Made by a program: the position numbers and the translations under genes. A stretch of 64,000 nt of DNA from Scalesia atractyloides (taxonomy: Eukaryota; Streptophyta; Magnoliopsida; Asterales; Asteraceae), in contig CAMTDV010000023.1 of NCBI GenBank assembly GCA_947069175.1, positions 91,758,240-91,822,239 of the forward strand, given 5' to 3'. This document shows, in pieces, positions 32,481 through 44,060 of this stretch (positions within the stretch are counted from its first letter, which is position 1; the number at the start of each line of letters is the position of its first letter). Under the pieces are notes generated by a model. It saw nothing but the letters and a program-made list of their open reading frames with translations. It ran no database searches and had not been told where the DNA came from.

Positions 32481-32564
32481 TAATCAGTGGCAATGAGGTC
32501 GTGGTGGAGTGGTAAGGAAAAGACTTGGTGTACTAAGGGACACATGTTCGGTTCCTGTCTTCCC
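32481..32564 (+). mobile_element. 84-bp tRNA-like retro-insertion
   Basis: An 84-base insert containing GTGGTGGAGTGGTAAGG (A-box-like) and CATGTTCGGTTCCTG (B-box-like) is flanked by a perfect 16-bp direct repeat AATAACTTTTATAAAG (32465-32480 and 32565-32580). The long target duplication shows insertion by LINE-type target-primed reverse transcription. There is no SINE body or poly-A tail, so it is either a retrocopied tRNA-like RNA or a very short SINE head. Confidence 0.82.
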
Positions 32565-32580
32565 AATAACTTTTATAAAG

Positions 32581-32755
32581 CATCTGGTGATGATGGGAGA
32601 CTAGACGAATAGGTGGAGATCGTTAGTTCGATCATTAAATAAGCGGACCGCACTGTCGTGCGTTCAGACGAGTGTTCACGGGCGTCGGCCCTCAATGTGG
32701 TGAATTTCGCCAATAGCTCATTTAAAGGATTCGTTTACCGTTTAGAAAAAAAGTA
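32581..32755 (+). mobile_element. Possible SINE-like fragment
   Basis: It begins after the second AATAACTTTTATAAAG, contains AGTTCGATC and ends in GTTTAGAAAAAAAG. It has the general look of a tRNA-derived SINE 3' half, but I cannot define its start or a target duplication. Confidence 0.3.
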
Positions 32756-33389
32756 ACTAATAGTTTAATAACCTCCGGATATTTAGCCTCCCTAACAAAA
32801 TAATTATTCACGACTTATAATATTGTTGCTAACAACTCTTGCAATTTTTTTTAGTCCAATTTAATATATGGCCATTGATGCCTAACATGTAAAACTAGAG
32901 AATCTTGTAATACCCTTTTTGTCATTATTCTCACAAATTGTTCCTAAAAGTAGTGATCCGATGTCCTCTTTTTCTCAGTCCATGACCATTTAAAGCTTCA
33001 TAACTTCTGATACTTTTAAGTTATATCCACTTTAAAGAAGTTCCACATTAGTTGGGAATGGAGGTTACAAACAAGTACATAGTCATAAAGACTCAAATAG
33101 ATGGTAAACCACAAGAGAGTGATTTCGAGTTCAAGACCGAACCGTTTTCACTAACGGTTAAGCCCGGATCCAATGATATCATTATTAAAAATCTTTATGT
33201 GTCAATCGACCCGTATCAAATTAACAGAATGAAGACAATGAGTTCTTCTCAAAAGGCTTCCGAGTTTGCGGTAGGCATTGCTCCCGGCGAGGTTAGCTCT
33301 CAACTCCATAGTGACTTTATGCTTTAAGGTGTTCGTTTGTTTGTTTTCGACTTTTGTACAAAGTTCTCTCTCTTAATTGAGCATACGTT

Positions 33390-33505
33390 TGCCATCATTA
33401 CTTTGGTGAGGTGGTAGAGGTTTTTGTGCGTCTTGGAAATAGACTAGGGTTCAAATCTTGACATGAGTAAACTTGTGGTGTTTATGTAACCGTTGCCCTT
33501 AAAAA
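33390..33505 (+). mobile_element. tRNA-derived SINE in reductase intron 1
   Basis: The 116-bp element has A-box-like GGTGAGGTGGTAGAGG and B-box-like GGGTTCAAATCTTG, and it ends GTAACCGTTGCCCTTAAAAA. A 15-bp target duplication with one mismatch flanks it (AATTGAGCATACGTT at 33375-33389 and AATTGAGCATAGGTT at 33506-33520). The 3' end resembles that of the SINE at 61262. It lies in intron 1 of reductase copy 2 and is absent from copy 1. Confidence 0.85.
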
Positions 33506-33988
33506 AATTGAGCATAGGTTAGTTTTTGTTGGGGGATACAACTATTGAGTGTGTTTGTTTGTGTTCACTAAGATATAAACTATTTTATTCATTAAGCTTT
33601 AATAAAAGTAAACAAAATAGGGGGAGTGTACAGATAAGAACTAAAAACATGTTGATAACTGCGTCACATAATGCATTTGTATCTAACAATTATGTAACGC
33701 CCGTATTTCTCTCGTTCACTACCTCTAATTATACTTTATGCACAACATACAAGTGCATTGATGCGATCATAATCACATTCAAACGACTAAAAACACTAAG
33801 GAAATATTTAACCATTTAGAAACCGAAATGTTTCAAATATAAGCTTATAACTTCACAATTTTTTATCAAATAAACAAGAACTAACTAAACAATGAACCCT
33901 AATATTCTGAAAAGAATGCATCCCAATCCAACAAACAGAAGGCAGTTGAATTAGAGGTATTTAATAGTTTGTGTTAATGGGCCGTACA

Positions 33989-34027
33989 ATTTGAAAAGGA
34001 TGATTATGTTGTGGGCCTTATAAGTCT
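33989..34027 (+). repeat. Partial duplicate of reductase exon 2 within intron 1
   Basis: The run AATTTGAAAAGGATGATTAT with the following bases to CTTATAAGT repeats 34160-34198 of exon 2 almost exactly, about 170 bases upstream of the real exon and without splice sites. It is a local duplication and is not present in copy 1. Confidence 0.8.
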
Positions 34028-34883
34028 AAATAAAAATAGTGACCATATTTGTAATTTTCTGGAAAAAAAGCCTGTTACATTTGTGCTAAATGGATTTGTT
34101 AATTTGTTAGGTGATTGATGCATATGGTGTGGGGAAAGTAATAGCTTCTGGGAATCCTAAATTTGAAAAGGATGATTATGTTGTGGGCCTTATAAGTTGG
34201 GGAGAGTATAGCATATCACAGGGCTTCATTCTAAACAAATTGGACCCAATGGGCTTCCCCTTAACATACCATGTTGGGATTTTAGGTAACCACATTACCG
34301 CCATCACGATTATCGGTAGATTCGTCGGTTTTCCCGTACAAAACTGGTATAGGTTTAAATTCTTCCAAATGCAAGGTTACATGACATTTAGGCATAAAAA
34401 GTTGCTCAATAAGAAAGCCTGGTTTTCACGGTTAACACATTTCGAAGTAAATACGTTAGTGGGTTTAATATGATATGGGCTTATATACTCTTTTATGTAT
34501 GTGAAATACAGGGCTTAGTGGGCTTACTGCTTATTCTGGGCTTTTTGAAATATGTAAGCCCAAGAAGGGTGAAAAGGTGTTTGTCTCGGCTGCTTCAGGA
34601 TCTGTAGGAAACTGGTGGGCCAATATGCTAAGCATTTTGGGTGTTATGTTGTGGGCTGTGCTGGAAGCCCAAATAAGGTTATCATATTTTGAAATTTTTC
34701 TATATTCATCATGTGTATTGGATATGCTAGATATAAAGATTGAATGATAACAAAACATGGTTGAATTCAGGTGAAATTGCTTAAAGAAAAGCTCGGATTT
34801 GATGAAGTGTTCAACTATAAAGAAGAAACCGATCTAAATTCAACACTCCAAAGGTTAAAAATAATAAAAATTATTGCCATGGT

Positions 34884-35039
34884 CAGGGGCGGACCTAGAG
34901 TGATAAAAGGGATAACCTACGTTGCCCCTTGACGCTCCGAAGGTCGTGTAAATTTTGGAAAAATTTAACGTTTTTTCGATTTCTTTACCCTTTTTCATTG
35001 AAACGTTACCCCTATGCGGATTTTCTAGATCCACCACTG
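34884..35039. mobile_element. hAT-type MITE, copy E (reverse orientation)
   Basis: This is a fifth member of the 156-bp family, here inverted: it begins CAGGGGCGGACC and ends GATCCACCACTG. The target duplication is GCCATGGT / GCCATGGC (34876-34883 and 35040-35047), 7 of 8 identical. It lies in intron 4 of reductase copy 2, a position unoccupied in copy 1, so it inserted after the duplication or was lost from copy 1. Confidence 0.93.
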
Positions 35040-35464
35040 GCCATGGCCTTTTGACAAAGACATGTTTATGTGTTTTAATTTATAGGTATTTCCCAAATGG
35101 GATCGACATATACTTTGATAACGTGGGAGGCGAGATGCTAGAGGCAGCAATATCAAACATGAACACAAATGGCAGGGTTGCACTTTGTGGAATCATTGCA
35201 GAATACACTAATGCGGGAAAACGAGCAGCACCAGATTTGCTAAACGTTATATATAAAAGAATCACCATTCAAGGATTCTTATCGGGTGATTACATGAGTT
35301 TGTTTCCGGAGTTTCTCACCACGACTATTGATCACCTTCGTTTGGGCAAGATACAGGTTCTTGAAGATGTCTCAGTCGGTCTTGAGGGTGTTCCTTCGGC
35401 TTTTGTAGGGCTCTTTCGAGGCGATAATGTTGGGAAGAGGATTGTTCAAGTTTCTTTGGATTAA

Positions 35465-37910
35465 TGACATAAGGAGGAACGAATGGACTTTTAAATGAGA
35501 AACTAAAAGAATCATTATTAGTCCTTGGATCACATTTCAATTAATGACTAAGATCTAAGATAATTATGTCTCTTATACTTTATGAGTTTCTTCTTGGAGC
35601 ATAATAATAAGTAACTCCAAGAAAGTCATTTCATTGTTTTACAACAATGCAATATTTGGACAGTGTTTACACTATCGAACAAGGTAGTTTGGCTTAAAAA
35701 ACTAGATTACATTATATTATAACCTATTTAAATTTAATAGGATATATATAAAATGCAAAAATATAAAAATCTGTTCTAATTTCCATCTTTAATTTAGGAA
35801 ATAACTTAATAACTATGACAACAAATGGTTAAGGATATATAGAAATGATAGTTATAAGAAGGATAAATATATAAATATTATATGGGCAAAGATCAAATAC
35901 AAATAGTCTTATCGTACAAAACGTACAAAAGGCATGAAAAGATAAAAAAATGCCGTGACATTTTCGTCGTCGCTTTACTATGTTGCCCCTTGATGTTTGG
36001 TTTTCTTGTCTCCGTGGATGATTGTGGAACCGCCTATTGAGTGACTTCAAGTTTTCGTTTGGATTGTTTTGTATTTGGGACGAGTTAGTTATGCGTGTTT
36101 GGATTGAATCTTGGTGTGTTCTTGCTGGTTGGGGAGGCTTCTGCTTTGACTATGAATGTGGCTGGAGTTGTGAAAGATTGGTTGTTAACGCGTTTTCGTG
36201 GTCAGTGATTAAAGATTCTATTACAGTGGTTAATTTGTTTCGGGTATTAGATCGCGCTTGTGGGTGTTGGTTATTACAATCGTTTCAAGTTACAAGCCTC
36301 AAGGCTAAATAAGTAGAGAAGAAGGCTGCATAGGTTGATATGATGCGAATCTGGGAAGTTGTTGGAGGGAGGAGAAGGCGAAAACTCGACGGAAAGAACA
36401 ACTTTGGATAGTTGATGGGTATAAGGTAGTTAATTATGCTGTTTGTATGTTTGATTTGTGATTTTATGTTAATCTTTTGTTAGTTGGGGTTCTTGGGTTT
36501 TTAAGATTATGAATTTAGTGTAGGTGACTGAGGTAAGAGTAATCTTTTGATATGTGATTATACATATTTGTTAAATGTGACTACAAACTGGAAAGACTAG
36601 TTTTTGGTTGCTTGGGCGGAGGCTGGGGTAGGGCTAGACCGGGTTGTTACCAAGTCGGGCTCATGCATGAAGTAGTTTCTTTGCACGAGCTTAACGGTGG
36701 TGTAATTGAGTTGAGCAAACTTGCGAGCTTCTCGAGATTGACTTTAAAATATTTGAAGCCAACTCGGTTTAAGTAGAAAAAAAGATGAAATCACATAAAT
36801 TTCTAAATGATAACAAAGAAAATATTGCTAGACTCTATGTGTTTGCGCCGGTTATATCTATATCTAACTTCATTTATTCCAAAATACAAGCAATAGAATG
36901 TTTTTATCTCAAATCAAATATTTGATTTTTATATCTGATGGAGCATGGACCATAATCAATGGAGGGAGGGGTTGTTATAGATTTTAAGTATGAATTTGAG
37001 GAATTTATGCGCTGTAAAATCTTGTGTTTAGATATGTGTTTTAAATTCCTAAGTTTTGATTTCTTTATCTCTAAAATTGTTATGTTTTTTACACGACATT
37101 ACGATTTTCGATTTCCGAATGTCAGGTGTAACGTTGTGTAACATGTAACAATACCCACCTAAGGGTTGTGACTTGGAGCGTGCCTAGTGGGAAGACGCTT
37201 TTTTGGATCAAGTTGACACTCTTCCTTGTATTTTTGTATTTCTTGTCTCAGATGACTTTGATCTAGATGATCATGTTATAGACAATAAGACAACCTTGAC
37301 TAGTATATATACGACAATGTCCAGAAACAATTTTGTTCTATAAAATTAAGATTTTTTTTAATTGGAGAGCATCAATGACAACTGAAATTTGCAAAAAAAA
37401 AAAAAAAAATTGGTTGCTTAATTAGTTATGCATGCATACTATAAAGAGTTCTTAGAATTTAATTAGTTAGAGAGATAATCAAACAAAGTATTGACAAGAG
37501 AAATTAATATGTTTAGTTTTAGAATGTATTCTTTGTTAATATTAAATATTAAAAGCTAATGTTATAAAACAAGTTCTAGAAGGCTGAGTACTCGTTAATT
37601 AACCGTAATAAGGGAGGCTGTCTGGGAGACGTTCTTACTCCGCCTAATTACTAGGTATCGATCAAGATCATATCTAGTTGGTCAACTCGAACCGAGTTTG
37701 ATTTAAAAAAACAATAAAACATAACACCTATTCTTATTAAAGAATGGAGATTATTTTTTCAAGAAATGAATATCAGATTTTGAAATACATAGTATTTAAA
37801 TATGTATTTTTTATTTATATTGATATTCACGTATTTTGTTATAAATATTAGTAAACTTATGATATTAGATATCACACACACATATATATATATAATATAT
37901 ATATATATAT
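35465..37910. other. Intergenic region without recognisable genes
   Basis: I recognise no gene or repeat family. The open frame 36022-36312 (plus) is tryptophan- and cysteine-rich, matches nothing I know and has no conserved copy in the window. A 17-base A run lies at 37393-37409 and a TA microsatellite at about 37882-37910, immediately left of the Mutator element. Confidence 0.5.
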
Positions 37911-38035
37911 CAAAGTAAACTACAATTTGAGTCCCTATGGTTGACACTAGATTGCACATTGAGACTCTACTTTTCTAATTTCATCAATAAAGTCTCCGTG
38001 GTTCTTCAATTTCATCAATTGAGTCCATGCTAACA
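37911..38035 (+). repeat. Left terminal inverted repeat of the MULE
   Basis: Reads as alternating phrases (GAGTCCCTATGGTTGACAC, TTGCACATTGAGACTC, TTTCTAATTTCATCAATAAA, CATCAATTGAGTCC) that return in reverse complement at the other end. Confidence 0.9.
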
Positions 38036-38439
38036 GATTTGGTTAGTCAAATGTTAGTTAACCAAGGCAAAAACGTCTTTTTTACATAAGGTTCGAAGGG
38101 CATTTGTGTAATTTTATTTCTTAGAACCCCAATTGCAATAATCATCCTCTCCATAAACCCTCTTTCAACATTTGTCTCCTGGAAACCCCAAATTGCACAT
38201 ACCACCACCCCTATTAGTGATCTTCGTTCTTCCATCACCGTCTTCCCATGAGACTGGCGATGGCCGTAGGTTATTAGGACCTGTGAAGAATACATTGACG
38301 CTGACTCATTTTACAGTAAGTTAATCCTTCTATATAATGTTCTGAATGAACATAAAGTGAGATTAATCATTTATAATGTTGCATGTGTAATTATCATTGA
38401 TGAAAGATTATGATACACTATGAGTAAAGAAAGTTTTTT

Positions 38440-41286
38440 TTTTGTGTTACAAATGAAGACGAGGCAACACTTTTTAGCTTGAAATATTCCATGGTGGTGA
38501 GTTTTCAAGGTACCCAGGTTGTTCATATTGGTGGTAAGTGAAATTTCATAGATAATGCTGATATTGATGATTTTGGAATGAATTACTTGGAAAATTGTTA
38601 ATGAACTTGGTTATTCATGTGACATGGTGTTTTATTTCCATTACAAAATGCCTTATGTGTGTCTGGATTTTTTTTATGAAGTCATTAGGTAGTGATAATG
38701 AATTTACAAGCTTGTTTGAACAAGTACGGAAGTGGGGTTAAACTTACTGATATTTATATTGAACACTAAACCTCACGTGTCTTTATGAACTCTTGTGTGG
38801 GAGATGTCATTACACATAGTCATGGTGCACCTCCAATTGACAACCAAGATGTTGAAATGCATGAAGATCAGTTTATTCATATGTTCCAATGTGTAGTGAA
38901 AGAAAGTACTGATATTGGAGTTGAAGGGGAAGAGGATGAGCAGCATAATGAGGCGGACATGTAGATGTTGCGGATGGAGATGACCCTTGATTACTAAATG
39001 GAAGAGGATAATTGTTGTACGATGTAGATGTTACATGCAACAATTTAAGGGTTGTGTTGATTCTAATGTTGAGGAAAATGGTAGTGATGAAGATGTCTTT
39101 GAGACTGACCTTAATGTGTACCTTGATGACTTTGAAAGTGAAAACGAAGAGGATGACCATATTTCTTAGATAAGGTTATGTAAATGATGAATAAGCAATG
39201 AAAAATCTGGAATTAAGTCTATAGGAAGCAATGCATCATGCAATCCATTTTATGTAGGTAAGTTAATACCAAAAAAGACCATGCTGACTCAAATGGTTGC
39301 ATAATGCACTTGATATACGAGACAATTTTATATATTGATAGTAATAGTATATGTTTTAGGGTTGTTTTCTTGGGTACAAACCCAAGTTTCACTCGTACTA
39401 AAGGTTCACAGGGGCAATTTGGTGAAATCCCAAGGGGGGGGGGGGGTAGTAAGTAGGGCATCTAACAATATTAATAAATCAACCTTCAAGCAAATTTAAA
39501 AAGGCATACTAAACCTATATACGGTAGGCAAGCAAGTCAACTGAGCTTCAATTGATGATCATTGATGTGTGAAGACAATGAAACATGAACATCAATGTCT
39601 CCAAGTTAGAGATGTTGGTTTATACACTATGAGCTTCAAAGCTAAGGAGATTGAACCAATCCTCCAAGCTAATATAACTATAGAGTCAAGTGTCATTCAA
39701 CATCTACTTCAGAATATCACCTAAGTTTAAGATTTACTACCTAAAATCTTTACGGCTAAGATGATTGCTACAACCAAGGTAAATGGTGATTATAAAGATC
39801 AATGTTCAATACTCAGGGATTATTTGAGGAATTGTTGAGAGCCAACCTGGGACCACTATTAAGATTGATGCAGAGCCTCATGGTAATCCTAGTTATCCCA
39901 CTAGGCAATTAGAAAAATATATATGTATGATATGGTGCTTTTAATGAGGGGTATAAACTTATTGGAAAAGATAATTTTGGTTTAGATGGATGCTTTATGA
40001 AAGGATCTTGCCCGAGTCAGATCCTAACAATAGTTGGTGTAGATGAAAACAATGGTATTTACCCGCTTTCCTTTATTGTGGAAGCTGAAACACTCAAACA
40101 CCACATGGTTTAGAATATGATTAGAGATGATCTTGAGTTACATGTACACCGTAATTTTACTTTTATTAGTGATAGGCAAAAGATATCTTCCAATTTAGCT
40201 TTATGTCATCTTATATAATTACACTTTTATATGATGTTCTAATGTTATTTTAAAACTGTAGGTCCGTTTACCATCATTACTTAGGGTATTTCCTAGTGCT
40301 GAGCACATGTATTGCCTAAAGCACTTTCATGAGAACATGAAGAAGACATGACGTGTAGATGTAGACAAGAACTTTCTTTAGAGATGTGCTAGTGCAACAA
40401 GCACGCCCTATTTTAATAGGGTAATGGAAGATGTAATCTCAACAGACATGAAATTATATGATTGGCTAAAACAGATCCCTGCTATAAGTTGGTTAAGAGC
40501 AAATTTTTATGGGAGAGCAAAGTGTGATATTTTGTTGAACAACATTTGTGAAGTGTTTAACAAACAATTAGTAGGAGTAAGAGACAAGCCAATCATCACT
40601 GGTTTGGAGTACATCAGGGAATACATGACCAAAATAAATGTCAATGTGAAGAAGATTATAGCAAAAAGTGATGGCCTATTAAAAATGAAGCTTGATAAGA
40701 TTTATGAAGCTTCCCAATACTCTGTGATGATGACAGGTTCTGCAACATACCAAGTAAATTGATTAAGATCCAGATTATAATTCATAATAACATAATTTTA
40801 AATTGATAGTTGAACTCATACTTTGACAGTTTATTGGTTCAAGGAACAAGTGTGTGGTGGATGTGCAGTTGAAAGCATGCTCATCATGTAGGAAATGTGA
40901 TTTGACTGGCATGCTTTGTAAACATGCAGTAGTTGCTATTTGGAACATGGCTGGTAATGATATGGGGGTTGGATTACCAGAAAGATGGGTTGATCCTGTT
41001 TATTGGCTTGATACTTGGAAACAAGTGTACATGTATACCATTGATCCAATCACAGGTTCAGATATGTGGACTCCATCTAGATGTATAACAAAATTGGCTG
41101 CATTAAAACATCACAAGTAGATTGGAAGGCCTGAAAAAATAGAGAAAACCCTGGAAAATGTTGAACTGGGTTTTCTGAGGGATGTAAGCTAACAAGAAAG
41201 GGGGTTCAACAAAATGCAGCAAGTGCAATAACAAGGGCCACAATTGTCGCAGCTGCAAGGGTCAAGGAGGAACAAAAACATCATAG
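38440..41286 (+). pseudogene. MuDR-type transposase, decayed
   Basis: Fragments in several frames match the plant MuDR transposase in order. There is a degenerate N-terminal segment near 38470-38520. A DNA-binding/linker region runs about 39760-39920 (AKMIATTKVNGDYK, then DAEPHGNPSYPTRQ). The DDE core follows: GLDGCFMKG and VGVDENNGIYPLSF near 39980-40075, FISDRQK near 40165, and HMYCLKHFHENMKK near 40305. The open stretch 40424-40762 has the conserved NNICEVFN and RDKPI. A SWIM zinc finger (SCRKCDLTGMLCKHAVVAIW) lies at 40875-40945 and a C-terminal CCHC knuckle (CSKCNNKGHNCRSC) ends at 41286. Internal stops and at least three frameshifts rule out function. Confidence 0.88.
39433..39445 (+). 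repeat. Homopolymer of 13 G
   Basis: CCCAA followed by thirteen G residues and TAG. Such a run is rare in AT-rich plant DNA and is a likely site of length error in the assembly. Confidence 0.9.
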
Positions 41287-42156
41287 TTGTGATGTTTGTG
41301 AAATGTATTTTAGTGTTATGTTTGAACAATTTGGTTTGTTTGTCGTTGATTTTTTAGGATGGTTGTGGTTACTTTCTATTGAACAATTGCTTTTGTTTGA
41401 ATAATTATGTTTTTTTTATGAAATGCATTAGACAATGTCTTCCTTATGTTGAATTTGTCATCTTGCTTTATGATCAAAACTGTGTTACAACACAAGAAAA
41501 TTCAAGCATACTTTTATTATCGAACATAACACATGTTACACACTTAAACAATAACAACAAACAAAGTATGCAAACACCTAGTGAACCTTATTTCCAATAC
41601 AATCATCCTTTGGCTGAATTGTCTGAATCTGAATCCTCTCCTTCATACGGATTGTGCCAAGCCCAGGAATAATCCTCTTTGATGGAACTAGCATAATCCG
41701 ATTGCCTTTTTAATACATGTGACTCATAATTCAACTCTAGATTAGGGTTGAAACATGATCTTTGACAGGGACAGATGAAGTAGAAGCTTCTTTTTTGCTT
41801 TTATCCTGACATCTACACCATGCTCTTTCACAACTACAATTGTCTCTTGATCATCCTACTGCTTCACACACTCACTTTCATCAACCTAACAACTTCCCTT
41901 TCATGATTCTTTACAATTGAATTATAAGCTTCTTTTTTGCCTTTCTTATATCCATTTCTAATTAGGATAGGATGGGATATAAACAAAAAATACATATATG
42001 TAATTTATAAAAGAGTTTTTTTTTCCAAATGTTACCGTTAGAAATAAAAAAGGAGTCGTCGATAACGAATAAAGAATCTGATAAAGTCAGTTCAACATCA
42101 AATGTGTTCCCAACATCCAAATCAGATTACCATTAACTTCATAACATCAAATTACA

Positions 42157-42556
42157 TTATTTGCAGAGTACATAAATTGCAAAGGTAAACCAACTAACAA
42201 CTACATAAAACTTCAGTCTTCTTGCTTCCAACCCTTTCTTCTTTGCCAATTTGTTTTTTTTTTCATCAAATAATTTCAACAAAGCAAGAACAAGTTTCTC
42301 ACACTTGGGACAAGTAATAGGACCTTCGATCCACCTTAACCAACCATAATTTGCACTCTTCTTAAAAAAAACTTGTAAGACACTAATCAAACGAAATTGA
42401 AGCATTACTTGATAAAATACTTACACAACAAAGGAAACGTCGCCCTGGATTAGCTTCAGTCCATGATGTTCAAATGCATGTAGTAGCACCACACGTGCAT
42501 ACAACATTCAATCTGCCTGTGGAATTTGAAGTTGTTGATGATGAAGTAGCAGACAT
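42157..42556 (-). pseudogene. GRF-type zinc-finger gene carried by the MULE
   Basis: There are two exons on the minus strand: 42556-42425 (44 codons) and 42360-42157, joined in phase 0 across a GTAAGT...AG intron. Exon 1 encodes CTCG, TSWTEANPGRRFLCC, the diagnostic GRF zinc-finger signature (CxCG...TSxTxxNPGRRFxxC). Exon 2 continues GWLRWIEGPITCPKC, then a lysine-rich coiled-coil-like stretch and a hydrophobic C-terminal helix (FYVVVSWFTFAIYVL). Codon 29 of exon 1 is TGA, so it is at least lightly damaged. Genes of this kind are frequent single- or low-domain passengers in plant transposons. The role is unknown, possibly nucleic-acid binding. Confidence 0.82.
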
Positions 42557-42721
42557 TTGTTAGGGTTCTTAAAGATCAATTTGGGGGAAGGAAAAAGAGA
42601 GTAAGATGACGTTGTGTGTAACGTCTGATATAAGGAATAAACCAGTTACAATTTGCACAATTGATTCCTAGGGGAATTAAAGTTGTTTACCAATTTGTTA
42701 ACGTTGTTGTAATGACTAAGA

Positions 42722-42838
42722 TCCAAGAAGGACTCAATTGAACTACCATAGAGACTTGATTAATGAAATTAGAAAAGTAGGTCTCAATATGCAATTCGGT
42801 GTTAACCACAAGGACTCAAGTTGTAGTTTACTCTATAT
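42722..42838 (-). repeat. Right terminal inverted repeat of the MULE
   Basis: Reverse complement of the left TIR, ending GTTGTAGTTTACTC on the plus strand. Confidence 0.9.
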
Positions 42839-43559
42839 AGAATTTCCTGAAAATCAAATTCTTTATAATTTAACATGCCCTTTATTCCTTGAGTACTCTC
42901 CGCTTAGGCCGAGTACTTGCAACTTCCTAGTCGGCTAACCAGGGCGCGCATAGTGACTTATGCAACCATGTTAAAAATATACAATTATTTTTTTTATTCG
43001 TTATACTTTACATTCCAAATCTTTTCACATTAGTACAAACAAAACATGATCATGTGAAATGATTTAATCTAATTTAATTTAGCCACACATCAACGTCATC
43101 CCCGAGTAATGGATGCTGATGAGTAAAAGAGTAACTGTTTTAATTTAAAATGAGTTTTAGTGTTTAACAAGGTATACGAATGTTTCTTTTTCTTTTTAAA
43201 TGTGTGTGCGTGTGTGTGTATATATATATAAGTATATGTATAAAGATTAAAAATTTAACAAATATAAGGCCCCTTGGAAGATTGGGCCCTGGATCGTTGC
43301 CCATCCCTCCCTGTCGGCTCTACATTAAATATTTCATTTGATGCATTCCTTTAAAATCATAATATTAAGGAGTTGCTTCGGAGGTTGCTTTTGTTTCGAA
43401 GACTTGGTTTGGGTGTTGATATTTGATTATAAGGTCTTTCAAACAGTACATGGTTTGAAATTGCTTATGTTATTAATATGGTTTCTCAATTTATTCGAAA
43501 ACCTATTGATCGACATTGTTAGGGATTCAAGCAGATTTTAAGTGTATTATTACTTATTA
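42839..43559. other. Intergenic sequence
   Basis: I see no gene. A short (GT)n/(TA)n microsatellite lies at 43201-43230. Confidence 0.45.
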
Positions 43560-44060
43560 GTTGACCATCTCACACTCTTGGATGACTACTATTGATGGCT
43601 ATGTTGATGATCACTAGACATGCTATCCTAATTATAGTCTTTCAACTACCAGTTATATTGTGTCTTTCTTGGCTCAAACTCATCAATGGGAGTTCCAAGA
43701 AGCAGCACATTGTTGTTCGACCTAGTACTAAGGCCAAGTATCGAGCTCTCACTCGTGATGTTATTAGGCTTCAGTGGATTACATCATTGATGCATGATGT
43801 ATGTTATCTTCGAGTTGTGCACCAAGTCTATAGTGTGAAAATGTTATTGAGCTTTAGTGGTAATCATTTGGGGCGTGTGACAACATTGGTGCTACATATC
43901 TAGTGGTTAATTTTGTTTTTCATCAGCTTACCATACATTTCGAGATTGATCAACATTTTATACAAATATGGTTTAGGCTCGTTCTCTAATCACAATTGAT
44001 TATGTTGCTACCCACACCAGCTTGCGAATATCTTCATCAAAGTGTTGTCATATACTCAAA
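43560..44060 (+). pseudogene. Copia retrotransposon RNase H remnant
   Basis: Across two frames the sequence encodes the C-terminal RNase H region of Ty1/copia polymerase: a YVDDH..CYPNYSLSTTSYIV-like segment (family: DADWAGCPdTRRSTSGYCV), then SSKKQHIVVRPSTKAKYRAL (family: KKQxTVxRSSxEAEYRAL), and finally QLANIFIKVL near 44025 (family: QLADIFTK.L). It is frameshifted, stop-ridden and lacks the rest of pol. No LTR was identified. Confidence 0.78.

Larger units (their letters stand above)
33058..35464 (+). pseudogene. Alkenal/double-bond reductase, copy 2 (single frameshift)
   Basis: The exons are 33058-33291, 34111-34285, 34512-34677, 34771-34853 and 35086-35464, all with GT-AG borders and the same intron phases as copy 1. 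With one missing base restored in exon 3 the coding length would be 1,038 bases, or 345 residues, the usual size of NADP-dependent alkenal/double-bond reductases. Motifs include SIDPYQINRMK, SASGSVG-type dinucleotide binding in exon 3 and IDIYFDNVGGEMLEAA in exon 5. Exon 3 is 166 bases against 167 in copy 1: one T is lost near 34612, just after GSVGN, which shifts the frame in the NADP-binding loop. All other codons are open and conservative, so inactivation is recent, or this is a sequencing error in a working gene. Confidence 0.9.
37911..42838 (+). mobile_element. Mutator-like element (MULE) with long terminal inverted repeats
   Basis: The left TIR (37911-38035, starting around AGTAAACTACAATTTGAGTC) and right TIR (42722-42838, complement AGTAAACTACAACTTGAGTC) are about 80-85% identical over more than 100 bases. 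The interior carries a MuDR-type transposase pseudogene on the plus strand and a GRF zinc-finger gene on the minus strand, convergent. A 9-bp target duplication cannot be read because the left flank is a TA repeat. Confidence 0.9.

Noticed and set aside
36022..36312. 96-residue open frame
   Set aside because: No similarity to any family I know and no splice, promoter or repeat context to support it.
43120..43330. Possible second end of a transposon near the GT/TA microsatellite
   Set aside because: No inverted partner could be found on either side.
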